Under the pieces are notes generated by a model that saw only the letters and a program-made list of their open reading frames with translations, searched no databases and was not told the DNA's origin. This document shows, piece after piece, positions 1 through 10,440 of a stretch of DNA of 38,324 nt (positions are counted from its first letter, which is position 1; each line of letters begins with the position of its first letter). Source of the DNA: Deltaproteobacteria bacterium (GTDB lineage Bacteria > Desulfobacterota > Dissulfuribacteria > Dissulfuribacterales > QOAL01); the NCBI GenBank assembly GCA_026992735.1, contig JALWYO010000117.1, positions 1-38,324 on the forward strand. Reading direction: 5' to 3'. Made by a program: the position numbers and the translations under genes.

Positions 1-85
1 ATTCATTGTCATTGGCAAAAGAGAAAATGCTAGATTGCACCAGACAGACAAATTTGCCCCAATGTAACCAAGTGTCAGATTAAGT

Positions 86-271
86 CTAGTTCAGTACAGC
101 TAAGAAGATCTTCTCAACTGCATTTTCTGGAAGCCCTGCGGCCACGGCAATTTTCCAAGCTATAAAGGCCGTCCTCATCTGGTGTGACGCTATTTGAGGA
201 CTTGCTATGTCTATCGCATCTGACATAGACAATAAAAAGTTACTAAATTGTGTATTAAATTCCTTTAACAT
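86..271 (-). pseudogene. 3'-truncated HD/HD-GYP-type phosphohydrolase remnant
   Basis: The 61-residue reading frame resembles the start of an HD or HD-GYP domain: a segment reading SDAIDIASPQIASHQMRTA followed by an IA...GLPENAVEKIFLAVLN helix, where the first metal-ligand His and the helix leading to the catalytic His-Asp pair are expected. The frame stops exactly where family members continue into the HD pair, and none of the three frames in the remaining 85 bases restores such a motif. It therefore looks like a decayed fragment without phosphodiesterase activity. There is no well-placed ribosome binding site. It could also be a chance short frame; the similarity is judged by eye. Confidence 0.4.
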
Positions 272-331
272 ATAAAATCTGCATATCCTCAGATAAGTTT
301 ATAGAGTGAATGATGAACTGGTTTTGGCGGG

Positions 332-1255
332 CTATCCCGAAGGGCAGGTCAGTCTTCCATGTGGGGTAACAACAGAATTTTTAATGGTTTCGTTGGCCCT
401 TACCCGTGCATAAGGCCAGATGATAGAATCTTCTATGCAAGAGTTGTCTCCGATCAGCGCTTCCCGGCCAATGATAACCCTGCCTTTTATCTTAATGTCT
501 CTTCCCAGAGATGTCTTGGGAGATATTATTGTATGTTTTCGGCCCATGGTCTGCCAGTTTCCCTGAAGATAACCACAGGGAGTGCCTATGTCCTCCCATA
601 CCCATTCTGATGCACGGGTACAGCTTTTGTCAGCCCGGATATACTTTATATCCTGCCCCTGGGTAATTGCCTTCTCCCATACCGTTACCATAGAACAGGG
701 TTTTAGCGGTATCTCCCTGAAGAGTTCAGGTGATATTACAGAGATGCCGGTATATGCCAGTGTTTCTGTTTCTGGACTCCTGTGATGGAATGAAACCACG
801 TTGTTTCCATCTGTATGTATCTTGTTGAATTCCGGCCTGTCATGGAGGCATAGCAAGGCTGGAGGACAGCCGAGATGGAAGTATTCTTTCAGCAGTATGG
901 CTGGATCAAGATTGCACACGATATCCGCATTGTATACCAGGATGGGAAGGTCGTATCCAAGGTAATCAAAGGCGTTTTTGACAGCGCCTCCGGTGCCGAG
1001 AAGAATATCTTCCTGCAGAGGACGGATTATTCCGGACCGTGGATAAGATGCAGATAGCCATTGCATCATTTTCCCCTTCAAATGGTGGATATTCAGGGCA
1101 ATCTTGGTCACAGCCGGAATAGAGAGAATCTTAATGACTTTTTCTATCGCAGGTGTTCCGGCTACTGAGAATAGCGGCTTTGGAATGAAATTGGTGACAG
1201 GCAGCAGCCTTGTTCCCCGTCCAGCTGCCAATATCAGGGCATGGCTGCTAGCCAT
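332..1255 (-). CDS. sugar-phosphate nucleotidyltransferase (GlmU/ManC/MurU-like)
   Basis: This 307-residue protein probably transfers a nucleotidyl group from an NTP to a sugar 1-phosphate, making an activated sugar for envelope glycans or peptidoglycan recycling. Residues 9-28 hold the family's nucleotide loop (LAAGRGTRLLP followed by PKPL), residues 87-91 the GTGGA motif, and Asp111 in YNAD is the expected metal ligand. After about residue 245 the isoleucine/valine-spaced hexapeptides (IKIKGRVIIGREALIGDN) suggest a short left-handed beta-helix tail. The sugar and base cannot be read from sequence; MurNAc-1-phosphate uridylyltransferase and mannose-1-phosphate guanylyltransferase are both possible. 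It lies 29 bases after the upstream tatA on the same strand, so it is probably the last gene of the tatA-resB-ccsB-tatA run. Confidence 0.85.
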   Translation of the reverse strand: MASSHALILAAGRGTRLLPVTNFIPKPLFSVAGTPAIEKVIKILSIPAVTKIALNIHHLKGKMMQWLSASYPRSGIIRPLQEDILLGTGGAVKNAFDYLGYDLPILVYNADIVCNLDPAILLKEYFHLGCPPALLCLHDRPEFNKIHTDGNNVVSFHHRSPETETLAYTGISVISPELFREIPLKPCSMVTVWEKAITQGQDIKYIRADKSCTRASEWVWEDIGTPCGYLQGNWQTMGRKHTIISPKTSLGRDIKIKGRVIIGREALIGDNSCIEDSIIWPYARVRANETIKNSVVTPHGRLTCPSG

Positions 1256-1284
1256 ATCGTGCAGATAATGAACTCTTTACAGGC

Positions 1285-1500
1285 TTAGACAGTGGTGCTG
1301 ATCTTAGTCTCGTTTTTTTCCAGCTTGTCTGGTTCCTTGTCTTCCTGTTTGACGTCTTCGTTTATGTCATTGAGTCCTTTTTTGAAGGCTCTTAGGCCCT
1401 TGCCAAGGCCTGCTCCGACTTCTGGCAGTTTTTTACCGCCGAACAGGAAAAGCGCTATTATAAGAATGATAAGAAGTTCCTGGGTGCCCAGTCCAAACAT
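1285..1500 (-). CDS. tatA: Sec-independent translocase component TatA/TatE (copy 1)
   Basis: A 71-residue TatA-family protein: a short N-terminal transmembrane helix (residues about 5-21, ELLIILIIALFLF), the hinge FGGKKLPEVG, an amphipathic helix (GLGKGLRAFKKGLND) and an acidic, lysine-rich tail. TatA polymers form the pore that carries folded proteins across the cytoplasmic membrane. A good ribosome binding site (GGGGAGG) lies five bases before the ATG. It follows ccsB on the same strand after a 163-base gap. A second TatA-like gene sits at 3945-4133; neither tatB nor tatC is visible here. TatA and TatB cannot be separated with certainty by eye, but the FG hinge and short tail favour TatA/E. 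Confidence 0.9.
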   Translation of the reverse strand: MFGLGTQELLIILIIALFLFGGKKLPEVGAGLGKGLRAFKKGLNDINEDVKQEDKEPDKLEKNETKISTTV

Positions 1501-1563
1501 GATAACCTCCCCGGCGCAGTATTTATTGCCGCATTGTCGAGTTTTTATATATCAGGCATTGTC

Positions 1564-1614
1564 ATAGAGGATGGATTGAAATTTGACTCCAGTATCCAGA
1601 CAGATATCCTCTAT
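1564..1614. repeat. inverted repeat between ccsB and tatA
   Basis: A perfect 9-base inverted repeat, ATAGAGGAT (1564-1572) and ATCCTCTAT (1606-1614), encloses 33 bases, with a second short GGAT/ATCC pair inside. It lies in the gap between ccsB and the downstream tatA. There is no following T-run in either direction, so it is not a classical terminator. It may be an mRNA processing or stabilising hairpin, or a chance pairing. Confidence 0.35.
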
Positions 1615-1663
1615 AACGAGTTACATTATAAGATAAACTTGCAATAGTTCCTTGTGCTAAGGT

Positions 1664-2506
1664 TTAGCTTGATCCATAGCTGTGCAATCCTGACAGAAGA
1701 AAGTTTACACCGAAATATGTAAAAACAACAGAGATAAAACCTATGATGGAGAGATAGGCGATTTTTTTGCCGGCCCAGCCCCGCACAAAACGTGCATGAA
1801 GCGCTGTTGCATAAATAAACCAGGTTATCAGGGACCATGTTTCCTTGGGGTCCCAGCTCCAGTATGTTCCCCAGGCCTGGTTGGCCCAGACAGCCCCGGT
1901 AATTATACCTACCGTGAGCCATAGAAATCCAAAAATGATGGTCTGGTGCATCAGCTCATCCAGCACTTTTCTTGAGGGTAATGCGCCGAGCAGACCGTCT
2001 CCCTTGGAATTGCCTCTGATAAGGTACATGATGCCAAAACCGCAGGCCACTGCAAATGATGCATAGCCCAGAAAGCATGTAATAACATGGGCCAGGAGCC
2101 AGTTGCTCTGCAGGGCAGGAATAAGCGGCTGGATACTGTCCTGCACGTTCGGACTGAAAGAAGCATATGCCATTGCAAGGCAGGCAAACGGAGTGGCAAA
2201 TGCCCCTATGACCTTGTTCTTGGTCTTAAATTCAAGTACAAGGTAAACGAGAATCGTTACCCATGAAAAGAATATAAGAGACTCGTACAGGTTGGACAGT
2301 GGTGCATGCCCGTATCCGAGTTCGTAGGATTCCTTCCAGCGCAGGAGGATGCCGGCAGTCTCTATGCAGAAGCCTGCGATAGTGGTAACAGTGGCCAGAA
2401 TGCCCACCTTGTCCAGTCTGAAAATCCAGTAGATAAGGTAGATAGCAGCTGCGCCAAGGTAAAAGAACGTGGTTATGCTTAACAGGTAAGAGCTTGTTAT
2501 ATGCAT
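1664..2506 (-). CDS. ccsB: cytochrome c biogenesis protein CcsB/CcsA-type (heme handling)
   Basis: A 280-residue polytopic membrane protein of the CcsA/CcmC/CcmF heme-handling superfamily. It carries the WWD signature at about residues 207-222 (WANQAWGTYW then SWDPKE), which binds heme at the outer face of the membrane. Together with ResB/Ccs1 it forms the System II cytochrome c synthase, exporting heme and attaching it to CXXCH motifs of apocytochromes. Its ATG directly follows the resB stop (TAA then ATG), so the two genes are translationally coupled, as is usual for the pair. The name CcsB is used as in delta- and epsilonproteobacteria; CcsA is a synonym in other groups. Confidence 0.93.
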   Translation of the reverse strand: MHITSSYLLSITTFFYLGAAAIYLIYWIFRLDKVGILATVTTIAGFCIETAGILLRWKESYELGYGHAPLSNLYESLIFFSWVTILVYLVLEFKTKNKVIGAFATPFACLAMAYASFSPNVQDSIQPLIPALQSNWLLAHVITCFLGYASFAVACGFGIMYLIRGNSKGDGLLGALPSRKVLDELMHQTIIFGFLWLTVGIITGAVWANQAWGTYWSWDPKETWSLITWFIYATALHARFVRGWAGKKIAYLSIIGFISVVFTYFGVNFLLSGLHSYGSS

Positions 2507-3871
2507 TTATGTCTCTCCCAGACTGTCTTGTATTTCCTGTTCGATCTTCCTGAAATGCTTTTCAAATGATACACGATTTTTGTTGGTCTGGCCTGCCAAT
2601 ATCACTTGGAGCCCGTTGTTATTCCTGCCAATCCAAAGCCAGTATCTCTCATGGCCAACCCAGAATACTACGCCGAATCCCAGTATCAGGAGGGTGCATC
2701 CAAGCCACACTATCCAGACCCCGGGATCCTTTTTGACCTGCAGGCCTGTCATGTATTTTTCGCCTCCCTCAACCATGTCAAGCCTGAAAACCTTGTCTCC
2801 TATCCGGTATTCTTTCCAGTGGTTTTTTAGCAGCCAAAGGGCATCACCGTTTCCGGAAGGATCACCGATGTATATCCTTGCGGCAGGGCTTCCATGTACA
2901 TTGGGAATGTACTTTATCAACCCTATTACCATGCCGGTCTCCGGCCATATGGCCTTGTCAAAGGCAGAAATCTGCAAGAGTCTTTGCTTGCCATCAGGCG
3001 ATATGATTTTCACCTTCACGCTGGGTAGGGACTGGTAGGAAGACTGATAGAACGTGATTCCTTCATAAGTTAGCGGATCATTGACCACTATGGATTTTTT
3101 CTTCACTTCTTTGCCATTTTTAATAATGGTCAGATCAGACTGGAATAACTTTGGCGCGCCATTTGGATAAAACTCCACGCGGAATTTGTTGCACTTAATG
3201 GAGAAGGGCAATGGTATCTTCTTGATATTGCCGTTTGGTGCCATTTTCATTGCCTGGTTAGTAGTCTCGCCCTCCAGCAGCATGATCCTTCCCTTGAACC
3301 CGGTGAAGGAACCAAATACTGCCCCGGCAAAGATTACCAGAATACTCACGTGGATCATGTAAACGCCCCAGTAATTCCAGCGTCCTTTTTCGATCAGCCG
3401 GAGTTCTCCGCCATCCACATCATGCTTTGTCCGGAGCTTCCCTCTAATACTGGAAAATATACTAATAATCTTGGGGACTGCTGTGTTGTCATCATTTTTA
3501 ACTTTCCATTGTTTCTTTAGCGGACGCCTGAGCAAATCATCCTTGGAAAGCTGAAGAGAGTCCTTGTTGTAGAGCCTTATAGTGTAGGGCAGACGTCTTA
3601 TGGTGCATACTATCAGATTGATGCTGAACAGGCCCAGGAGCGAGAGATACCACCATGAATGGTAGGTGTCATATAGCTGCAGGGATTTTATGATCTTGAA
3701 CCAGGTGGGGCCAAAATTTTCCAGATAAAACTGGAGGGTCTCACCCTGTGGGAGGACTGTTCCAATGATAGAGGTAATGGCCAGAAGAATGAAGAGCGTA
3801 ATGGCCAGTTTAACCGATGAGAAAAAATTCAGAATAATATTGGATTGAGAATTTGCCTTTTTTGATTTCAT
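2507..3871 (-). CDS. resB: ResB/Ccs1 cytochrome c biogenesis protein
   Basis: A 454-residue partner of CcsB in System II cytochrome c maturation. N-terminal membrane helices are at about residues 18-40 (SVKLAITLFILLAITSIIG, then TVLPQGE) and 75-95, a third near 165-190 (YMIHVSILVIFAGAVFGSF), then a large periplasmic domain and a final helix (WIVWLGCTLLILGFGVVFWVGH) before a cytoplasmic tail. The YWGVYMIHVSI segment contains a conserved heme-proximal His of the family. Length and topology match typical ResB. Only 73 bases separate it from the preceding tatA, which suggests one transcript. The presence of this machinery implies that the organism makes c-type cytochromes. Confidence 0.93.
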   Translation of the reverse strand: MKSKKANSQSNIILNFFSSVKLAITLFILLAITSIIGTVLPQGETLQFYLENFGPTWFKIIKSLQLYDTYHSWWYLSLLGLFSINLIVCTIRRLPYTIRLYNKDSLQLSKDDLLRRPLKKQWKVKNDDNTAVPKIISIFSSIRGKLRTKHDVDGGELRLIEKGRWNYWGVYMIHVSILVIFAGAVFGSFTGFKGRIMLLEGETTNQAMKMAPNGNIKKIPLPFSIKCNKFRVEFYPNGAPKLFQSDLTIIKNGKEVKKKSIVVNDPLTYEGITFYQSSYQSLPSVKVKIISPDGKQRLLQISAFDKAIWPETGMVIGLIKYIPNVHGSPAARIYIGDPSGNGDALWLLKNHWKEYRIGDKVFRLDMVEGGEKYMTGLQVKKDPGVWIVWLGCTLLILGFGVVFWVGHERYWLWIGRNNNGLQVILAGQTNKNRVSFEKHFRKIEQEIQDSLGET

Positions 3872-3944
3872 GGGATATTTCTCGGATCAGATAAGATGTC
3901 TGGGGTCGGTAAGAGAAGGATGGACTGAAAAATATTAATTTTTT

Positions 3945-4133
3945 CTATTTTTCGTCCCGGGATGTATTTGTGTCTGAGCTGTCATTATCATCGTCATCCT
4001 GCTTTAAAGATTTTTTGAAATTGCTGATGCCTTTACCAAGGCCTTCACCTATCTGGGGCAGTTTCCCTGCGCCAAAGATGATAAGTATGATGAACAATAT
4101 TATCAGCAGTTCCGGCAATCCCAGCCCAAACAT
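3945..4133 (-). CDS. tatA: Sec-independent translocase component TatA/TatE (copy 2)
   Basis: A 62-residue TatA paralogue: N-terminal helix ([14 protein letters not shown]), GAGKLPQIG hinge, amphipathic helix ([15 protein letters not shown]) and an Asp/Ser-rich tail. Its first 45 residues closely resemble copy 1 at 1285-1500, but the tails differ completely. A ribosome binding site (GGAGACGAG) precedes the ATG. As first gene of the minus-strand run it may be co-transcribed with resB and ccsB. Tat export carries folded cofactor proteins such as Rieske proteins, hydrogenases and dehydrogenases, which fits the cytochrome-biogenesis neighbourhood, but the link is contextual only. Confidence 0.9.
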   Translation of the reverse strand: MFGLGLPELLIILFIILIIFGAGKLPQIGEGLGKGISNFKKSLKQDDDDNDSSDTNTSRDEK

Positions 4134-4627
4134 TTAATCTCGTCTCCCTGAAAGTGGACCATGATAAAAAAATGCTGCCTCAGCCCATTGCAGAATGAAT
4201 GGCAGAATATATTCCGGGAATGGCCCATCATCCCGGCCCTGACCACAGCATGTTCTATAACTATCAAGCTAATTTAATGCCCTGCAATCCATGTGTCAAT
4301 CAAACAGTTGTCGCAGGCCGGGCCTGTTTTGCCGAAATCACAGCTATTGTTTACCTTGGGGAGCGCAATATTGCAACTATAATCATCTTATTTGTCTTTT
4401 TGTCTATTTCCTATGTTGCGAAAACAGTTACATGACAATATTATGCATCTGTTTTTGTGCCTTGGAAATGAACGAAAATCCGGCATATTGTCACATTTAT
4501 TTCATGACAGTTCCTTAACTTCAAGTTATAGATTGGCTTCATCTCATTTGTGTCTTGCCGGAGGCTGCAGCCGTTTCTGGTTTACTGTCAGGATGGGGCA
4601 TCTCTGGAAAAATGGAAGGTAATTAAT
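4134..4627. other. divergent intergenic region tatA / ppx
   Basis: About 490 bases without a convincing gene. An open frame from 4199 to 4435 exists, but it lacks a ribosome binding site and family resemblance. The region holds a plausible promoter toward ppx (4416-4444) and a small hairpin at 4314-4326 (CAGGC, three-base loop, GCCTG) followed by TTTT, which could be a weak terminator or attenuator. The transcript leader before ppx would be about 175 bases. I recognise no riboswitch. Confidence 0.5.
4416..4444 (+). promoter_or_regulatory. candidate sigma-70 promoter for ppx-guaB
   Basis: TTGCGA (4416-4421) and TATTAT (4439-4444) are separated by 17 bases, a near-consensus -35/-10 pair facing the ppx gene. 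No other equally good pair was seen in the region. Inferred by eye. Confidence 0.4.
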
Positions 4628-7031
<2,404 letters not shown>

Positions 7032-7272
7032 TCACCATATATTGCCAGGTGAGATTTTTATCTGTTTCTGACCTGCTGGATGTCTTGCGTCCTGTCTTGA
7101 GAAAAATTATACTATCTGAATAACTGCATCGATGGGTGAGGCGTCTTTCTTTTCAAAGCAGAATCAGATGATAATGAACCGGGGTTGCCTGCTTAAGAAG
7201 GTGCATCGAGTTGGCATTATGAGAGATTTCCAGTTTTAGTTAAGTTAGTTAGGTGTCACCCACAAAGGTATT

Positions 7273-7545
7273 ATGAACTTAACAAGATTTTTAACCATAT
7301 TTATTGCAGTATTTGTGGCTGAGCTTGGTGATAAAACCCAACTTGCAACAATGCTGTTTGCTGCAGATAAGGAACTAAGCAAATATATTGTATTTTTTGC
7401 TGCTTCTGCGGCACTTGTTGTAGCTTCTGCGATAGGAGTGTTGGCAGGCTCTCTTCTTTCTGACTATATCAACGAGAGATATCTTCATTATATTGCTGGT
7501 GTCGGCTTTGTTGGTATCGGAATATTTACTTTGTGCAATGCATGA
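7273..7545 (+). CDS. UPF0016/GDT1 (TMEM165) family cation exporter, single-repeat form
   Basis: A 90-residue membrane protein with the family signature ELGDKTQLAT at residues 17-26 and three hydrophobic helices (about 6-16 with 22-30, 38-58, 73-88). Full-length members have two such repeats in inverted orientation; many bacteria encode single-repeat proteins, often as adjacent pairs. The family exports Mn2+ or Ca2+ in exchange for protons. Here only one half-size gene is present and no partner follows. The 241-base gap upstream (7032-7272) shows no recognisable Mn2+ riboswitch. The gene is visibly richer in A and T than its neighbours. AAAGGT lies before the ATG. Confidence 0.8.
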   Translation: MNLTRFLTIFIAVFVAELGDKTQLATMLFAADKELSKYIVFFAASAALVVASAIGVLAGSLLSDYINERYLHYIAGVGFVGIGIFTLCNA

Positions 7546-7650
7546 AATGTATACCAGGCTGTTTCGTCTGACCGTTGACTGCCCAGAAGCCATTTCTGGC
7601 ACAGCTTTTAGCCTGCAGGATAGTAACAAAAGGAATACACCAAATTACCT

Positions 7651-9081
7651 ATGAAAAGAAATTCGTCTGATCAGAGGCTCCTCATAGTGGATGACAGGGA
7701 GGATATGTTAAAGGTCCTCAAGCAGGTCATCAAAGGCAAGTGTTCGTGCAAGATAGACTTGGCAAGATCAGGTTATGAGGCAATAGACAAGGTAAAGAAG
7801 ACCGATCCCGACGTGGTGCTTACAGATATAAAGATGCCTGATCTGGATGGCCTGAGCCTTTTGCGGGAGGTCCTGGCCTTTGATTCCTCCATTTCCGTTA
7901 TTATTATGACCGGATATGCTACTGTGGAATCCGCAGTGGAAGCCCTGAAAGACGGTGCCCTGGATTTTTTTCAGAAGCCTTTTGACAATGACATGGTTAT
8001 TCATGCAGTGAAGAAAGGCATGGAGCGTACATGGCTTCTCAGGGAGAATAGAAGGCTGCAGCAGCAGATTGCGTCCAGGCAGGAGCATTATGGCTTGGTG
8101 GGAAAGTCTTCTCCCATGATGAAGGTCTTGGAGCTCATGAACCGTGTGGCTGATACGGATGTCACTGTCCTGATCCGCGGTGAGAGCGGGACCGGAAAGG
8201 AATTGGCTGCCAGAGCCATTCATCAAATGAGCAACAGGGCCAAGAGAAAAATGATTACCGTTAATTGTCCCGCCCTGCCGGAACAGATACTGGAGAGCGA
8301 ACTTTTTGGTTACAAAAAAGGTGCGTTTACCGGGGCTTCAACAGATAAGACAGGCCTGTTTCTCGCCGCCAATGGTTCCACAATACTTCTGGATGAAATA
8401 GCGGACATCCCGCTCTCCATTCAGACCAAGTTGCTGAGAGTGCTGCAGGAAAAGGAGATACGGCCCCTTGGCGCTACTTCCTATATGAAGGTTGATGTAA
8501 GGGTCATAGCCTCAACCAACCAGGACCTGGAGGAAAAGATTGCCAAGGGTACATTCAGGGAAGACCTATATTACAGGCTCAATGTTGTCACTGTTACCAT
8601 GCCGTCTCTCAAGGAGATGTCTGAAGACATTCCTGTCCTGGCACAGCATTTTCTCAGGCAGTATTCCGAGGAATACGGGAAAGAGGGCCTGCAATTTGCG
8701 CCTGAAAGCATAAGATGTCTCATGCAGAGAGAGTGGAAGGGCAATGTCAGGCAGCTTCAGAATGCAGTAAAAAGGGCGGTTTTACTTGCTAGCAGCGATG
8801 TCATCTGGCCTACAGACATACCAAGCGATTCTGAAAAAAACGGCTCAAGCAATGTTATTACAATGCCTTGCGTATCACATCTGCCTTATAAGAAAGCCAA
8901 GGAGGAGATAGTGAACAGATTTTCCGTTGCATATCTGAGCAAGGCATTACAGGCTTCTGACGGCAATGTCACTGCTGCTGCCAGGCGCTGTGGCCTGGAA
9001 AGGCAGAGCCTGCAGCGGCTTTTGAAAAGGCACGGGTTGAACCCTGCCAGTTTCCGCCATCATAGTGCCGAAAAGACATGA
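7651..9081 (+). CDS. sigma-54-dependent response regulator (NtrC family)
   Basis: A 476-residue regulator with the full NtrC layout. A receiver domain occupies residues 9-125 (acidic pocket Asp14-Asp15, phosphoacceptor Asp59 in LTDIKMPD, Lys in FFQKPFD). An AAA+ sigma-54 activator domain spans about 145-375, with Walker A GESGTGKE, the sigma-54-contacting GAFTGA loop, and the LLDEIADIPL Walker B region. A Fis-type helix-turn-helix ends the protein (NVTAAARRCGLERQSLQRLLKRHG). All key residues are intact, so it should activate sigma-54 promoters upon phosphorylation. The partner histidine kinase is not adjacent and the targets are unknown; I saw no clear -24/-12 promoter in the window. Confidence 0.95.
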   Translation: MKRNSSDQRLLIVDDREDMLKVLKQVIKGKCSCKIDLARSGYEAIDKVKKTDPDVVLTDIKMPDLDGLSLLREVLAFDSSISVIIMTGYATVESAVEALKDGALDFFQKPFDNDMVIHAVKKGMERTWLLRENRRLQQQIASRQEHYGLVGKSSPMMKVLELMNRVADTDVTVLIRGESGTGKELAARAIHQMSNRAKRKMITVNCPALPEQILESELFGYKKGAFTGASTDKTGLFLAANGSTILLDEIADIPLSIQTKLLRVLQEKEIRPLGATSYMKVDVRVIASTNQDLEEKIAKGTFREDLYYRLNVVTVTMPSLKEMSEDIPVLAQHFLRQYSEEYGKEGLQFAPESIRCLMQREWKGNVRQLQNAVKRAVLLASSDVIWPTDIPSDSEKNGSSNVITMPCVSHLPYKKAKEEIVNRFSVAYLSKALQASDGNVTAAARRCGLERQSLQRLLKRHGLNPASFRHHSAEKT

Positions 9082-9161
9082 TGGCTGGTGCGCAAAGATA
9101 AAAAACATCTGTCTCTCTCCAGGGGCACTATCCCTCTTGTGATTATCTGAGAAGCCAGCTT

Positions 9162-9254
9162 CTACATCAGGCCGCTCTTTTTAAGAAGTATCATGGACCC
9201 CTGAAGCGAAAGAACGATTGTTATTATCCAGCCAACTATGAGCAATGCCTGCAT
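9162..9254 (-). CDS. 30-residue CydX-like membrane protein of the bd oxidase operon
   Basis: A very short frame starting with MQALLIVGWIITIVLSL and ending KKSGLM: one hydrophobic helix of about 20 residues followed by a positively charged end. A strong ribosome binding site (AGGAGG, 9262-9267) lies seven bases before the ATG, and the gene follows cydB by 39 bases on the same strand. Small single-helix subunits (CydX, CydS, CydH/Y types) stabilise cytochrome bd oxidases and their genes typically follow cydB. Size, topology, position and ribosome binding site all fit that role. Sequence identity to E. coli CydX is not evident, so the family assignment is by context. Confidence 0.7.
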   Translation of the reverse strand: MQALLIVGWIITIVLSLQGSMILLKKSGLM

Positions 9255-9293
9255 GGTTCAACCTCCTTTTTCATTTATTTCCACAAAACCCGG

Positions 9294-10439
9294 TCAATAG
9301 TTCTCATCTGCCTCGATCCCGGTCACTTCCGCGGCCTCGAGCCGCTTTTTGTCCATGAGGGACCAAACATAGGCGACATAGGCCAGGACGAGCGGGATGA
9401 GAAAAGCCACGTATGTCATGATAGTTAGCGTGTAATGGGAGCTTGAAGCATTGTAGATGGTAAGGCTCGACTGGAGATCTGCCCTTGAAGGGTAGAACGG
9501 TGTATGGTTAAACCCCGCAGTGAAAAAGACAGACAGGCCCACCAGGACTGTTCCAAGGCCGGCAAACCAGATCCCCTTGTCCTGTTCCTTGAACTTCGCA
9601 GAGATCACTCCAAATATCACCAGAGCAAGGCCAGCCAGCAGGAGCACCAGGACCGGGGGCATTGCAAGCAGGTTCTTCAGGTACTTGAATGCCACCATAT
9701 CGACCTGGCCGGTTGCAGGATCGAAATTGAACCCCTTCATGGTCAGCAGTCCCACAACCACAACCAGCAGGAATGGCAGTGCGGCCAAGAAATTGCTGAA
9801 AACCGCATCCCGTGTCCGCTGTCTGAATGCCTCCATGTCTGAAAAATCTATGTTGTTCAGGAGGTAGAGGGCACCAAGCACCCTGGAATTGAATACGAGA
9901 AACAGGCCAAGGCTTATGTTGAAGATATTCTGCGCTGCTTCCAGACCCCTGAATGGAGTTGTCCAGCTGACCAGGTTGTATTCGTTGAGGACAAAGTTGG
10001 ACCCTGTGAAAAATGTTCCTACTGCAGTTCCTATGAGAAGGATACCTATCGAGCCGTTAATGAACAGGAATACCTCGTAACCCAGGCTGCCCAAGATGTT
10101 TCCTGGTTTTTTCCTGTATTCGAAGCTGACTGCCTGCACGATAAAGGTGAAGAGTATTGCCATCCAGACCCAGTAGGCACCGCCGAAGCTTGTTGCGTAA
10201 AACTTGGGAAATGCTGCAAAAAGAGCGCCGCCGAAGAGCACCAGGGTAGTGAATGTAAGTTCCCACTTGCGCCCTATGGAGTTGATAATGAGGGATTTTT
10301 CAGTCTCATTCCTGCCAAGCTGCCATAACAGGGTCTGCCCACCCTGGACAAAGGTCAGAAACAGAAAGAGCGAGCCTACTGTCGAGGCAAGAATCCACCA
10401 GAGTTCCTGTAAAACAGTCTGATCAAGGCTTCCTATCAT
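9294..10439 (-). CDS. cydB: cytochrome bd quinol oxidase subunit II
   Basis: A 381-residue CydB with about nine hydrophobic helices. The stretch TLVLFGGALFAAFPKFYATSF and the following VSFEYRKKPGN are characteristic. In E. coli a WDGNEVW segment precedes the GGALFAA motif and holds Asp58 of a proton path; here the aligned stretch reads RKWELTF, so the acid is Glu. CydB supports CydA in the membrane complex that oxidises quinol and reduces O2 to water with high affinity. It starts one base after the cydA stop, and its AGGAGGTGA ribosome binding site lies inside the cydA 3' end, so translation is coupled. Confidence 0.95.
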   Translation of the reverse strand: MIGSLDQTVLQELWWILASTVGSLFLFLTFVQGGQTLLWQLGRNETEKSLIINSIGRKWELTFTTLVLFGGALFAAFPKFYATSFGGAYWVWMAILFTFIVQAVSFEYRKKPGNILGSLGYEVFLFINGSIGILLIGTAVGTFFTGSNFVLNEYNLVSWTTPFRGLEAAQNIFNISLGLFLVFNSRVLGALYLLNNIDFSDMEAFRQRTRDAVFSNFLAALPFLLVVVVGLLTMKGFNFDPATGQVDMVAFKYLKNLLAMPPVLVLLLAGLALVIFGVISAKFKEQDKGIWFAGLGTVLVGLSVFFTAGFNHTPFYPSRADLQSSLTIYNASSSHYTLTIMTYVAFLIPLVLAYVAYVWSLMDKKRLEAAEVTGIEADENY

Positions 10440-10440
10440 C

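Noticed and set aside
4199-4435. Plus-strand frame of 78 codons ending in a hydrophobic segment
   Set aside because: No ribosome binding site, no recognisable family, and it covers a region with promoter-like sequences. I treat it as non-coding.
7032-7272. Possible Mn2+ (yybP-ykoY) riboswitch before the UPF0016 gene
   Set aside because: The family is often controlled this way, but I could not find the conserved loop sequences or a terminator hairpin.
9504-9867. Overlapping plus-strand frames of about 112 codons inside cydB
   Set aside because: Their high His, Gln and Arg content reflects reverse reading of membrane-helix codons; cydB explains the sequence.
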